NCBI RefSeq assembly: GCF_017355935.1
Contig: NZ_JAFIQT010000003.1
Coordinates: 124,001-188,000 of the forward strand
DNA from: Telluribacter humicola
Lineage (GTDB): Bacteria; Bacteroidota; Bacteroidia; Cytophagales; Spirosomataceae
Length of the DNA stretch: 64,000 nucleotides
Direction of reading: 5' to 3'
The first letter of the stretch is position 1, and each line of letters starts with the position of its first letter. Made by a program: the position numbers and the translations under genes. The notes below the pieces were generated by a model. That model made no database searches and was not told the origin of the DNA. It saw nothing but the letters and a program-made list of their open reading frames with translations. This document shows, one piece after another, positions 56,217-64,000 of the stretch.

Positions 56217-57575
56217 TTAATAGTCCCCCATTTGCTCGGAGTCTTTACGTCCAAATAAAAATTTTCCAATAAGGCTAACCCCACTACTTTCCTTTACGGG
56301 TGCTTTTACAGGCTGCGGCTCTATTCGTTGAGTGTAGCCGTAGCTGCTGGGCTCGCTGGGTTTACAAACTGATTTGACACGAGAATCGATTGATTTCATA
56401 CCCGCCCACGCCAGCCCTAGAGCGGTTGCGTAGGAGGTATTACTGACAGCGTCAGCCTTGGGCGTATGAGCCAGCCGCTCAGGTATTCCTACCCGCACGG
56501 GCATTTCATCACATACCCTACTGAATAACTTCTCAATGTCAAAGATGTTTGCGGTACCTCCGGTAAGTACAATTCCTCCAATAAGTTCGTCGGCATACCC
56601 TGAGTCCAGGATCTTAGCGTAAACCATGGCGGCTATTTCCTTAAGTCGCTCTTCAATAATAAGTGATACGTTCTTTTTCAACACCTGCTTAGGCGCTCGA
56701 CCCGCCAGGTAGTTGACAAGTATCTCAATGCTAAGCGGCGTATCTTCCGACAGGGCGGTGCCATACTCCTTCTTTAGTTGTTCTGCATTGTCGGGCTGTA
56801 TTCCACATCCTACCCGCAGGTCTGAAGTTATATGACGACCGGCTATGGGGAAAGTAGCTACATATCGTAATATACCCTCATGGTATATAGCCAGATCCGT
56901 TGTATGATCACCGATATCAACCAGGGCAATTCCTGCTTTCATCTCCTCTTCTTCCAGTACAGCCAGTGCCGTTGCTACCGGAGAGTACAGCATTTTATCA
57001 AAGCGAAGGCTTTTATCAGCCATAGCCAGACTCTTGACCGTACGCTGGATAGATTGATTATTAGCTGATATAACCAGAAAATCTCCTCCCAACTTGATAC
57101 CCGTACGTCCTACCGGCTCCCGTACGCCTCTGGTGCCATCCACTACGAATTCCTTAGGGAACACGTGCATGACATCATAATTGGATTCTGTTTTGGCACG
57201 GAACATATCGTCCACGAGCTGGTCCACATCGCGCTGGGTCACTTCATCACCCGCCGAGGAGGTCGGACGAATAACGCCGTCGTTCTGCTCGCTTACTTTT
57301 ACATGCATTCCACCAAAGCTGACATTAACGAGACCAATATCCAGGTCCGACAGCACCGATACCTCATGCAGGGCGGCACGAATAGCATCGCCTACCTGCT
57401 TAATATTTTCTACCGAGCCGTTCATAACGGCACCCGGGGCTATTGGTACTTCACTAAAGCCTAGTATTTCTATCGTTTCTCTTTTAGAGTACGTCGAGCC
57501 CTGAGCCTGTGCGGCTACTACGGCTACCTTGGTACTTCCAATGTCTACACCTACTACAATGCTGTCGTTTGTCAT
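56217..57575 (-). CDS. ftsA: Cell division protein FtsA
   Basis: The start is set at the Met of MTNDSIVVGVDIGSTKVAVV (452 residues), 20 bases after the ftsQ stop; the longer frame would overlap ftsQ. It is actin-like, with the phosphate-1 motif VDIGSTKV, phosphate-2 LVDIGDHTTDLA, and the GIVLTGGTANIF adenosine loop. The C-terminal tail (SLIGKFLFGRKDSEQM) is the expected amphipathic membrane anchor. It links FtsZ to the membrane. It precedes ftsZ by 39 bases. Confidence 0.94.
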   Translation of the reverse strand: MTNDSIVVGVDIGSTKVAVVAAQAQGSTYSKRETIEILGFSEVPIAPGAVMNGSVENIKQVGDAIRAALHEVSVLSDLDIGLVNVSFGGMHVKVSEQNDGVIRPTSSAGDEVTQRDVDQLVDDMFRAKTESNYDVMHVFPKEFVVDGTRGVREPVGRTGIKLGGDFLVISANNQSIQRTVKSLAMADKSLRFDKMLYSPVATALAVLEEEEMKAGIALVDIGDHTTDLAIYHEGILRYVATFPIAGRHITSDLRVGCGIQPDNAEQLKKEYGTALSEDTPLSIEILVNYLAGRAPKQVLKKNVSLIIEERLKEIAAMVYAKILDSGYADELIGGIVLTGGTANIFDIEKLFSRVCDEMPVRVGIPERLAHTPKADAVSNTSYATALGLAWAGMKSIDSRVKSVCKPSEPSSYGYTQRIEPQPVKAPVKESSGVSLIGKFLFGRKDSEQMGDY

Positions 57576-57595
57576 GCTCTTTGGTGTGTTATTTT

Positions 57596-58372
57596 TTATT
57601 CGCAAACAATCTGGTCTTGAAACTTTACGCTAATCCGTGAATAGCGGCTCCAATCAGACGCCATTACTTTTTTATAAAAAACATGAAGCTTATCTAACTT
57701 CGATTTAAAATTATCGGCAGGTCCCAATTCTATACGCTGATCTCCCAATGCCGTCAATAAGCTTATTTCACCATCATTAGATACCATCATCTGAGTGATC
57801 TGCGCTTTCCAAAACTCATCCGAATCGAGGTAACGTATCAGCTCTAATACCGGCTTGCCACGCTTGCCGTGCAGGTGGCTGTAATTCTGAAAAAACTGGC
57901 CTGACACCAGCAGGGTACGAGCAGTAAAACGATCCGTGAGGGGTAAATAATTACCCTCTTCGCTAATATAAAATCCGGCCGTTTTACGCCATTCTCCTTC
58001 ACGGGAGGTAGCGATCCAACGGGCCAGTGGCTTTTCCTGCTCCACCTCTATCACCAGGTTTCCTTCCAGATCACGATAAGCCTGGCAATTTCTTACTAAT
58101 TTATTTCTTTTTACACGATTTTCTAACTTTCGGAGAATTAAATCTCCCTGGCGGCTCCCCTGCAAAGGGTCGCTTCCATGATCTGTAAGCAAAGTTTCTA
58201 CATCAATCGGGTTGATGAAACGCATCCCTGAATCGTAGTCAACCTTCACTATCAGATTCTTACATCGCTGCCTACTTAGCTTACGCTCAGCCATGCTAAC
58301 GCAAAGCAGGGGCACAAGCAGCCATATACCTCTTCGTAGCCATTTGCCGGAATACTCAAATTTACGTAACAT
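57596..58372 (-). CDS. ftsQ: Cell division protein FtsQ/DivIB
   Basis: A 258-residue bitopic protein. One membrane helix (about 12-27, WLRRGIWLLVPLLCVSMA) follows a short basic cytoplasmic start. A POTRA-like region (INPIDVETLLTDHGSDPLQG in outline) and a C-terminal beta domain lie in the periplasm. FtsQ holds FtsL/FtsB in the divisome; its sequence is poorly conserved, so position between murC and ftsA is an important part of the call. Confidence 0.88.
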   Translation of the reverse strand: MLRKFEYSGKWLRRGIWLLVPLLCVSMAERKLSRQRCKNLIVKVDYDSGMRFINPIDVETLLTDHGSDPLQGSRQGDLILRKLENRVKRNKLVRNCQAYRDLEGNLVIEVEQEKPLARWIATSREGEWRKTAGFYISEEGNYLPLTDRFTARTLLVSGQFFQNYSHLHGKRGKPVLELIRYLDSDEFWKAQITQMMVSNDGEISLLTALGDQRIELGPADNFKSKLDKLHVFYKKVMASDWSRYSRISVKFQDQIVCE

Positions 58373-58399
58373 GGCAGCAATTTTAAAATGCTTTGCTTA

Positions 58400-59797
58400 T
58401 TAATTCGTAAAAGGAGTGACAAGAACTTCTTTAATAGGCATAACTAATTTATCTATATCACCGGCTCCAATTGTAACTACAATATCGGTAGGTACTTCCA
58501 GAAGTTTCTCTAAAAGCTCTTCTTTGGAGATGATATACTTGTCGGAAATAGTCGCTTTATCCAGTAACATCGCTGACGTCACACCCTCTATTGGCTGCTC
58601 CCGCGCCGGATAAATATCCAGCAACAAGAGCCGGTCGGCCAGCGATAAGCTTTGCCCGAACCCCTCTGCAAAGTCACGGGTACGGGTAAACAGGTGGGGC
58701 TGGAAAATAGCCGTAATATGACGACCCGGATACAGCGCCCGTACCGATGACAGAAACGCTTCGATCTCGGCTGGATGATGAGCATAGTCATCTATGAATA
58801 CCTTCGAACTACTTTCCAGCACATACTCAAAACGACGCTTTACACCCCGGTAGGTACTTAGTCCCTGCCGAATCTGATCCGGCTCTACACCTAATTTAAG
58901 AGCGACGGCCGTTGCTGCCAGGGCATTTTCTACATTATGGTAGCCAGGTACCATCATGGCCACGTTGTCAATAACCCCTCCGGGATATACGATATCAAAA
59001 ACAAACCTTGCGTTCTCAATGCGGAGGTTTGTTGTATGGTAATTACCTTCTTTTAGAGAGTACACCTGTACACCTTCTGCCCCACTTTCAGCCACGGTAA
59101 GGCCTTTCTTCATAATGAGTGATCCACCGGGCTTAATTTGATCTATGTAGGCACGGAATGACTCTAGCACAGCATCGTGCTGCCCGTATATATCCAGATG
59201 ATCGGCATCGGTAGAGGTGATAATGGCCAGATCAGGGTACAGCGTCAGGAAAGAGCGGTCATACTCATCCGCTTCGACTACACATACTATCTCCTCCGGT
59301 GTATCGGTAGGTTCGTTCAGCAGGAAATTAGTGCCGTAGTTCTGGGTAATGCCACCCAGAAATGCTGTACAGTTGACACCTGCACTACGTAACAAATGCG
59401 CCACCATCGAAGAGGTGGTGGTTTTGCCATGGGTACCTGCCACACCCACAGTACGTAGGCTACGCGTCAGCCAACCCAGTACCTGAGACCGTTTCTGAAT
59501 GGTGAAGCCGTGTTCACGAAAGTAAGCCATCTGACGGTGATCCGCAGGTACGGCAGGGGTATATACAACCAGTGTCTGGGCCGGATCAGCCAGGAATACT
59601 GAAGGTACGGTCGTTATATCATCTTCAAAGGAAATCTGAATACCTTCCTGCTCAAGACTATCAGTAAGCGTGGTGGGAGTACGGTCATAACCAGCAACAG
59701 AAAACCTGTTGGTATTGAACCAGCGAGCGAGGGCACTCATACCGATTCCACCAATTCCAACAAAGTATATGTACTTCCAGTCCGAAGTTAAATTCAT
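58400..59797 (-). CDS. murC: UDP-N-acetylmuramate-L-alanine ligase
   Basis: A 465-residue Mur ligase with the N-terminal Rossmann domain (VGIGGIGMSALA), the ATP loop GTHGKTT (121-127), and the central-domain EADEYDRSFLTLYPD and YAHHPAEIEAF motifs. It adds L-alanine to UDP-MurNAc, the first step of the peptide stem. It follows murG and lies 27 bases before ftsQ. Confidence 0.96.
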   Translation of the reverse strand: MNLTSDWKYIYFVGIGGIGMSALARWFNTNRFSVAGYDRTPTTLTDSLEQEGIQISFEDDITTVPSVFLADPAQTLVVYTPAVPADHRQMAYFREHGFTIQKRSQVLGWLTRSLRTVGVAGTHGKTTTSSMVAHLLRSAGVNCTAFLGGITQNYGTNFLLNEPTDTPEEIVCVVEADEYDRSFLTLYPDLAIITSTDADHLDIYGQHDAVLESFRAYIDQIKPGGSLIMKKGLTVAESGAEGVQVYSLKEGNYHTTNLRIENARFVFDIVYPGGVIDNVAMMVPGYHNVENALAATAVALKLGVEPDQIRQGLSTYRGVKRRFEYVLESSSKVFIDDYAHHPAEIEAFLSSVRALYPGRHITAIFQPHLFTRTRDFAEGFGQSLSLADRLLLLDIYPAREQPIEGVTSAMLLDKATISDKYIISKEELLEKLLEVPTDIVVTIGAGDIDKLVMPIKEVLVTPFTN

Positions 59798-59850
59798 GCT
59801 AAGGGGTTTATCGAGCTTACTTTATATAATTATATATTCGATGCTGATCA

Positions 59851-60948
59851 TCACATCAGCTTAACTACCTCCTGGGCTATGTCACGAGCCGCATCCGGAC
59901 GAGCCAGCGTCTGAATATTCTTTTTTAACTCGGCCTGCTTTGCCGGGTCCTCCATCAGACGGATCGCTGTCTCAACCAATTCACGGCCTGCGTTAGCATC
60001 CTGAATAAGTAAGGCTGCATTTTGCCGTACCAAACTCATAGCGTTTTTGGTTTGATGGTCCTCGGCTGCCGCCGGAAAAGGTACCAGTATAGCGGGTTTG
60101 GCCGCCAGGCACAGTTCTGAGACCGATAAGGCGCCTGCCCTTGATACTACAACGTCCGCTACGGCATAAGCCAGGTCCATCTCATACACAAAATCAAAAG
60201 CTTTGATCCGCTCCGTGCGTGCCTGCTGTATATGTTCTTTAGCTGTGTCTATATAGAGTTTACCGGTCTGCCAGATGACCTGGTAGCCGGCTTCGTTCAG
60301 CTTTTTTAACCCGGCACTAAGGCTCTCGTTGATAGTTCGGGCTCCCAGGCTACCACCCATGACAAAGAGGGTCTTTCGGTGAGAGTCCAGCCCGAAATGC
60401 TTCAGGCCTTCAGCCCTTTTGGCATTGGCATTGATTATATCGCTACGTACCGGGTTACCCAGCAACTTTACCTTGCCTTTATCGAAGAATGCTTCCATAC
60501 CCGGATACGCTACACAAATGGTACGTGCTCTTTTGGAAAGTATTTTATTGGTAACTCCGGCGTAGGAATTTTGTTCCTGAATCAGCGTAGGAATTCCCAT
60601 CAATGAGGCAATCATCAATAAGGGTCCACTGGCAAATCCACCTACCCCTACGGCTACATCAGGATTAAAGTCTCTGATAACCGATCGTGCTTTCAGGAGG
60701 CTGCGCGTAAGCTTGATCGGAAAAGCCAGGTTGTCCGGTGAGAGCTCACGTTTTAAGCCTACTATAGGCAGAGCAATGATGTTATACCCCGCTTTGGGTA
60801 CCTTCTCCATTTCCATTTTGCCTTCAGCCCCCACAAACAGGATCTCGGTAGATGGGTCCTGCTCCTTAAGAGCATTCGCAATAGCAATGGCAGGATAGAT
60901 ATGTCCCCCGGTTCCTCCTCCGCTTATAATTACACGCTTTGGCATCAT
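59851..60948 (-). CDS. murG: UDP-GlcNAc:lipid I N-acetylglucosaminyltransferase MurG
   Basis: A 365-residue GT-B glycosyltransferase. The first G loop is SGGGTGGHIYPA (9-20), the second GVGGFASGPLL, and the donor site LVPFPAAAEDHQTKNA. It makes lipid II at the inner face of the membrane. Two start codons in tandem (Met-Met) are possible. It is three bases past the ftsW stop. Confidence 0.96.
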   Translation of the reverse strand: MMPKRVIISGGGTGGHIYPAIAIANALKEQDPSTEILFVGAEGKMEMEKVPKAGYNIIALPIVGLKRELSPDNLAFPIKLTRSLLKARSVIRDFNPDVAVGVGGFASGPLLMIASLMGIPTLIQEQNSYAGVTNKILSKRARTICVAYPGMEAFFDKGKVKLLGNPVRSDIINANAKRAEGLKHFGLDSHRKTLFVMGGSLGARTINESLSAGLKKLNEAGYQVIWQTGKLYIDTAKEHIQQARTERIKAFDFVYEMDLAYAVADVVVSRAGALSVSELCLAAKPAILVPFPAAAEDHQTKNAMSLVRQNAALLIQDANAGRELVETAIRLMEDPAKQAELKKNIQTLARPDAARDIAQEVVKLM

Positions 60949-60951
60949 TGA

Positions 60952-62103
60952 TTATATTGTTTTTTCGTCCAGCTCGCCCCGGCTTACACTCAGGATCATA
61001 CCCAGGGCAAGAGCCGTAAAGAGCATAGATGTACCTCCCTGGCTAAAAAAGGGCAGGTTTTGCCCCGTAACCGGTAGTAGCCCTACCGTTACGGCCATTG
61101 TTGAAAAAGCCTGAAATACTATACTGAAGGTAAGCCCTGCAGATAGTAATCCTCCGAATGGACGTTTTGTTTTTTCAATAGCTTTCAGTCCCCGGTACAG
61201 GAGTACCAGGTACGCTACTATCAATAAGGTCCCACCAATCGTGCCACATTCTTCTACAGTTACTGCATAAATAAAGTCTTTTTGGGGCTCCGGTAAGAAA
61301 CGCCGCTGACGGCTCTTAGCAATTCCTTCTCCGTATACACCTCCCCGAGCCATGGCCATATACGACTGCTGCGATTGGTAAACGACGGTGTCTCTATTAA
61401 AGAATGTCTGAAGACGACTTTGCGCCGTGCCTGAGCGCTGAGTAGCTCGTAGTACAATAGCGGTAGAAGCAAAAAAGGCCAGTCCCAGGGCTGTAAAGAC
61501 CAGATATCTGATAGGTACCTTACCCACATACATCAGAAAAAAGCATACACCTACCAGCAGCATTGCGGTAGATACATTACTGGGAAATATCAGACCACAT
61601 ACTATTCCTATCAATAATACAGGCTCGGTAAGCAGCTCCCGGGTGCTCCATCCTCCCTTGATATGTCGTGCCAATACCAGAGAGAGATGAGTAATAAGGG
61701 CTACTTTGGCAAACTCGGAAGGCTGGAAGCGCTGCCCGATCAGAGGTATCTCGATCCAGCGGGAAGCGTCGTTCACGGTTTTACCATTGAAGGCTGCAAA
61801 CAACAAAAGGGGAACGCTGATCCAGACGCCAATCCGGGATACCTGCACAAAACGGGTATAGGGAATACGGTGTACCAGAATCATCACCCCCAACGCGACT
61901 ATACTGAGTGCAATCTGCTTGTAAAGGTAGTATTCAGTATTACCCTGACGGTAGGTGTAGGCGTCTTTTACGGCTGCGCTATAAACAATAGGTATACTGC
62001 ACAGCAACAACCCCACGCTGACGATCCAGATATAGGGATCACCCTTCAGATTACGGGCAAACCATGACTGGGTATCTTCTTTTAACTGCTGCAGTAGTTC
62101 CAT
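60952..62103 (-). CDS. ftsW: Peptidoglycan glycosyltransferase FtsW
   Basis: A 383-residue SEDS-family membrane protein with about ten helices. Conserved are WIEIPLIGQRFQPSEFAKVALI with the SEDS signature, ARGGVYGEGIAKSRQRRFLPEPQKDFIYAVTVEECG in outline, with the catalytic-loop Asp equivalent, and the C-terminal LLPVTGQNLPFFSQGGTSM. It polymerises septal peptidoglycan from lipid II. It lies between murD and murG. Confidence 0.95.
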   Translation of the reverse strand: MELLQQLKEDTQSWFARNLKGDPYIWIVSVGLLLCSIPIVYSAAVKDAYTYRQGNTEYYLYKQIALSIVALGVMILVHRIPYTRFVQVSRIGVWISVPLLLFAAFNGKTVNDASRWIEIPLIGQRFQPSEFAKVALITHLSLVLARHIKGGWSTRELLTEPVLLIGIVCGLIFPSNVSTAMLLVGVCFFLMYVGKVPIRYLVFTALGLAFFASTAIVLRATQRSGTAQSRLQTFFNRDTVVYQSQQSYMAMARGGVYGEGIAKSRQRRFLPEPQKDFIYAVTVEECGTIGGTLLIVAYLVLLYRGLKAIEKTKRPFGGLLSAGLTFSIVFQAFSTMAVTVGLLPVTGQNLPFFSQGGTSMLFTALALGMILSVSRGELDEKTI

Positions 62104-62118
62104 ACTTCTTCAGGTTAT

Positions 62119-63474
62119 CTAAGAGTTATGGGCTTTTAGTTGAGCCACTGCTTCTCTGAACTTATTACCCCGGTCTTCGTAATTACGGAACAGGTCAAAG
62201 CTGGCGCACGCCGGAGATAGCAGTACTATATCGCCTGGCGCTGCCCATTCGTATGCTTTAAGTAAAGCATCTTGTAAGTCCTGAGTAGCATACATAGCCG
62301 GTACCGTATCCGAAAAGAAGTTGGTTAGTTTGCCGGTATCTGTCCCAAGAGCGATCAATCCTTTTACCTTCTGCCGTACCAAGTCCTCAATCTGCGTATA
62401 ATCATTACCCTTATCTACTCCCCCGGCGATAAGTATGACAGGGGCATCAAAACTACCTAACGCATAGAACACGGAATCTACGTTGGTAGCCTTGGAGTCA
62501 TTGATGTAGCTAACGCCGTTGATGGTAGCAACCGGCTCGAGCCGATGCGGGGCATTCTGAAAGCTAAGGAGTCCTTTTCGAATCTGATCGGGTGCAATAC
62601 CTACCGACTGCGCCACCAGGAGTGCGGCCATGGCATTGATGGCATTATGAGGTCCCTTAATAGGCAGTTCCTCCATAGCCTGCGCCATTGTCTGTCCGTG
62701 GCTATGAACATGCAGAATACCTTCATTAAGATACCCTCCCTCTTCAACCACTTTCGCCAGTGATATTGGCCACTGACGTGCCGCTATATCCCGCTTCTGG
62801 AGCTCAGCCAGGATCGGCTCATTTTCATTATAATATATAAAGTCGTCCTCAGATGTTTGGTTCTGTATGATCCTGAACTTCGAGTTGACGTAATTTTGAA
62901 AATTATATTCGTAACGATCCAGGTGGTCAGGGGTGATGTTGAGCAGTACCGCTACATTAGCCCGGAAGTCGTACATATTATCCAGCTGAAAACTACTCAG
63001 CTCAAGTACATAGTAGTCATGATCTTCTTCAATCACCTGCCGGGCAAAGCTATCACCTATATTACCAGCCAGCCCGACCGACAAGCCTGCCTGCTTGAGC
63101 AAATGGTAGATCAGTAAGGTGGTAGTGGTTTTGCCATTACTACCGGTTATCGCTATCAGGTGTGCCTGGGTGTAGCGAGCCGCCAGTTCTATTTCTGATA
63201 TAACGGGTATACCCCGCCGGTGCAGTTCCAGTACCAGGGGTACATTATCGGGTATACCCGGACTTTTAACTACTTCATCCGCATCCAGTATTCGCTCTGG
63301 GGTGTGTCCGCCTTCTTCGTAGGGTATGCCTTCCTTCTCAAGTACCTGCCGATACTTGTCCTGTAAGGTACCTTTATCCGATAAAAAAACGGTAAATCCC
63401 TTAGCCTTACCGAGTAAGGCCGCTCCTACTCCACTTTCTCCTCCTCCCAGTATGGATATTTTTTTTTGCCCCAT
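62119..63474 (-). CDS. murD: UDP-N-acetylmuramoylalanine-D-glutamate ligase
   Basis: A 451-residue Mur ligase. The N-terminal domain begins ISILGGGESGVGAALL, the ATP loop is GSNGKTT (111-117), and the C-terminal region has HRLEPVATINGVSYINDSKATNVDS in outline. It adds D-glutamate, the product of the murI gene in this same window. It is the first Mur gene of the cluster here; mraY, murE and ftsI are not immediately upstream. Confidence 0.96.
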   Translation of the reverse strand: MGQKKISILGGGESGVGAALLGKAKGFTVFLSDKGTLQDKYRQVLEKEGIPYEEGGHTPERILDADEVVKSPGIPDNVPLVLELHRRGIPVISEIELAARYTQAHLIAITGSNGKTTTTLLIYHLLKQAGLSVGLAGNIGDSFARQVIEEDHDYYVLELSSFQLDNMYDFRANVAVLLNITPDHLDRYEYNFQNYVNSKFRIIQNQTSEDDFIYYNENEPILAELQKRDIAARQWPISLAKVVEEGGYLNEGILHVHSHGQTMAQAMEELPIKGPHNAINAMAALLVAQSVGIAPDQIRKGLLSFQNAPHRLEPVATINGVSYINDSKATNVDSVFYALGSFDAPVILIAGGVDKGNDYTQIEDLVRQKVKGLIALGTDTGKLTNFFSDTVPAMYATQDLQDALLKAYEWAAPGDIVLLSPACASFDLFRNYEDRGNKFREAVAQLKAHNS

Positions 63475-63655
63475 TCAGCTGATAAATTTCAATTGTAAAT
63501 TTCAGTCTTTTTTTAGCTCTAATGCAACAGTCATTACCAGCTTTCTAATAAAAAAGTTTTTCCAAAAAGCCGCTCAAAATATAATTTATCAGCGGATATA
63601 GTTTGGCATTATAGTTATTAATTCTCACTTATTTTGTCTTATAAATTCTATTATT
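63475..63655 (-). other. Spacer between the DUF3078 gene and murD
   Basis: An AT-rich stretch of 181 bases. A weak hairpin, CCGCT/AGCGG at the complement of 63591-63595 and 63570-63574, followed by CTTTTT, may end the upstream gene. No clear TTTG/TAnnTTTG promoter for murD is visible. Confidence 0.35.
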
Positions 63656-64000
63656 TCATAGTCTATAAATAAATCCTAACGCCAATGATTGTGCGTATTG
63701 TATTTGATAGCTTTGGTCTTCATCGTAGACTATAATAGCGCCCAGGTTGACATTAATGTACTTATTGACCTTAGCAGTCAGCGTAGCATCCAGCCGATTA
63801 TCCATGGCACCCAGATTGCGGTAGTTAGCAAACAGTAAGTACCTGAAGCTCAAATTTACATTGGTAGCTATGTCTTTTTTGAAGTTAGCTACAATCTGCA
63901 TCAGTGCCAGCTCAGTTCGCATAGTTTGTCCAATGGGTACACCATAGTTTCTTTGATCAGGTGTATTGATATAAAGCTCCTTATCAGCTACAATCGTTTG
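63656..64000 (-). CDS. DUF3078 outer-membrane beta-barrel protein (C-terminal part)
   Basis: The reading frame is open to the window edge, so only the last 115 or so residues are present. They consist of amphipathic strands (NYGVPIGQTMRTELALMQIV, NVNLSFRYLLFANYRN, RLDATLTAKVNKYINVNLGA) and end SLALGFIYRL, a barrel-type C terminus. The pattern matches the DUF3078 family of Bacteroidota, of unknown role. It precedes murD on the same strand, at the place where mraY would be expected in a complete division cluster. Confidence 0.72.
   Translation of the reverse strand, partial: QTIVADKELYINTPDQRNYGVPIGQTMRTELALMQIVANFKKDIATNVNLSFRYLLFANYRNLGAMDNRLDATLTAKVNKYINVNLGAIIVYDEDQSYQIQYAQSLALGFIYRL

Overview
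The window comes from the chromosome of a Bacteroidota bacterium, most likely of the class Cytophagia; I cannot name the genus. The evidence is Bacteroidota-specific families (DUF5606, DUF3467, DUF3078, the E1 alpha/beta fusion), the alternative complex III plus aa3 oxidase locus, leaders without Shine-Dalgarno sites, and promoters of the phylum type (TTTG, about 19 bp, TAnnTTTG). Almost all of it is core genome. I see no insertion sequence, prophage or CRISPR array.

Layout. 1-3834: the end of a 2-oxoacid dehydrogenase E1, then a sugar-transferase / acetyltransferase / aminotransferase trio of the kind that builds and loads a diacetamido sugar on undecaprenyl phosphate. 3887-8888: a periplasmic thioredoxin, engB, a DUF5606 gene, deoC overlapping a glycosyltransferase, and a stand-alone KAS III. 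8981-12789: an exported aspartyl protease with a PDZ domain, an M1 metallopeptidase and a DUF3467 gene. 12889-26651 (minus strand): the translation/transcription cluster tRNA-Tyr, tRNA-Gly, tRNA-Thr, two decayed tRNA-Thr-like copies, tuf, tRNA-Trp, secE, nusG, rplK, rplA, rplJ, rplL, rpoB, rpoC. 26822-29335: an ECF sigma factor, a one-helix membrane protein (probable anti-sigma factor) and an outer-membrane barrel protein. 29427-30236: murI.

30305-47223 (minus strand): one long respiratory locus, actABCDEF (alternative complex III), then cytochrome oxidase subunits II and I, ctaA, ctaB, two subunit III genes, subunit IV, an SCO-like protein, a DUF420 (CtaM-like) protein and a small CxxC membrane protein. 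Menaquinol oxidation, oxygen reduction, heme A synthesis and copper-centre assembly are therefore encoded together, behind a near-perfect phylum promoter at 47253-47283. 47501-54595: tRNA-Cys, rpsA, an HNH nuclease, smpB, an NTF2-like protein, a radical SAM protein, accD, an AlkD-like glycosylase and an FMN reductase. 54666-63474 (minus strand): the distal half of the division/cell-wall cluster, murD-ftsW-murG-murC-ftsQ-ftsA-ftsZ, preceded by a DUF3078 gene that runs off the window end.

No clearly new multi-gene system is present. The points most worth a second look are the tandem tRNA-Thr-like relics upstream of tuf, a nine-A run in the overlap of the sigma factor and its putative anti-sigma gene, the SCO-like protein lacking the usual copper-ligand histidine, the six-heme ActA, and a promoter with an overlapping dyad between rplL and rpoB.
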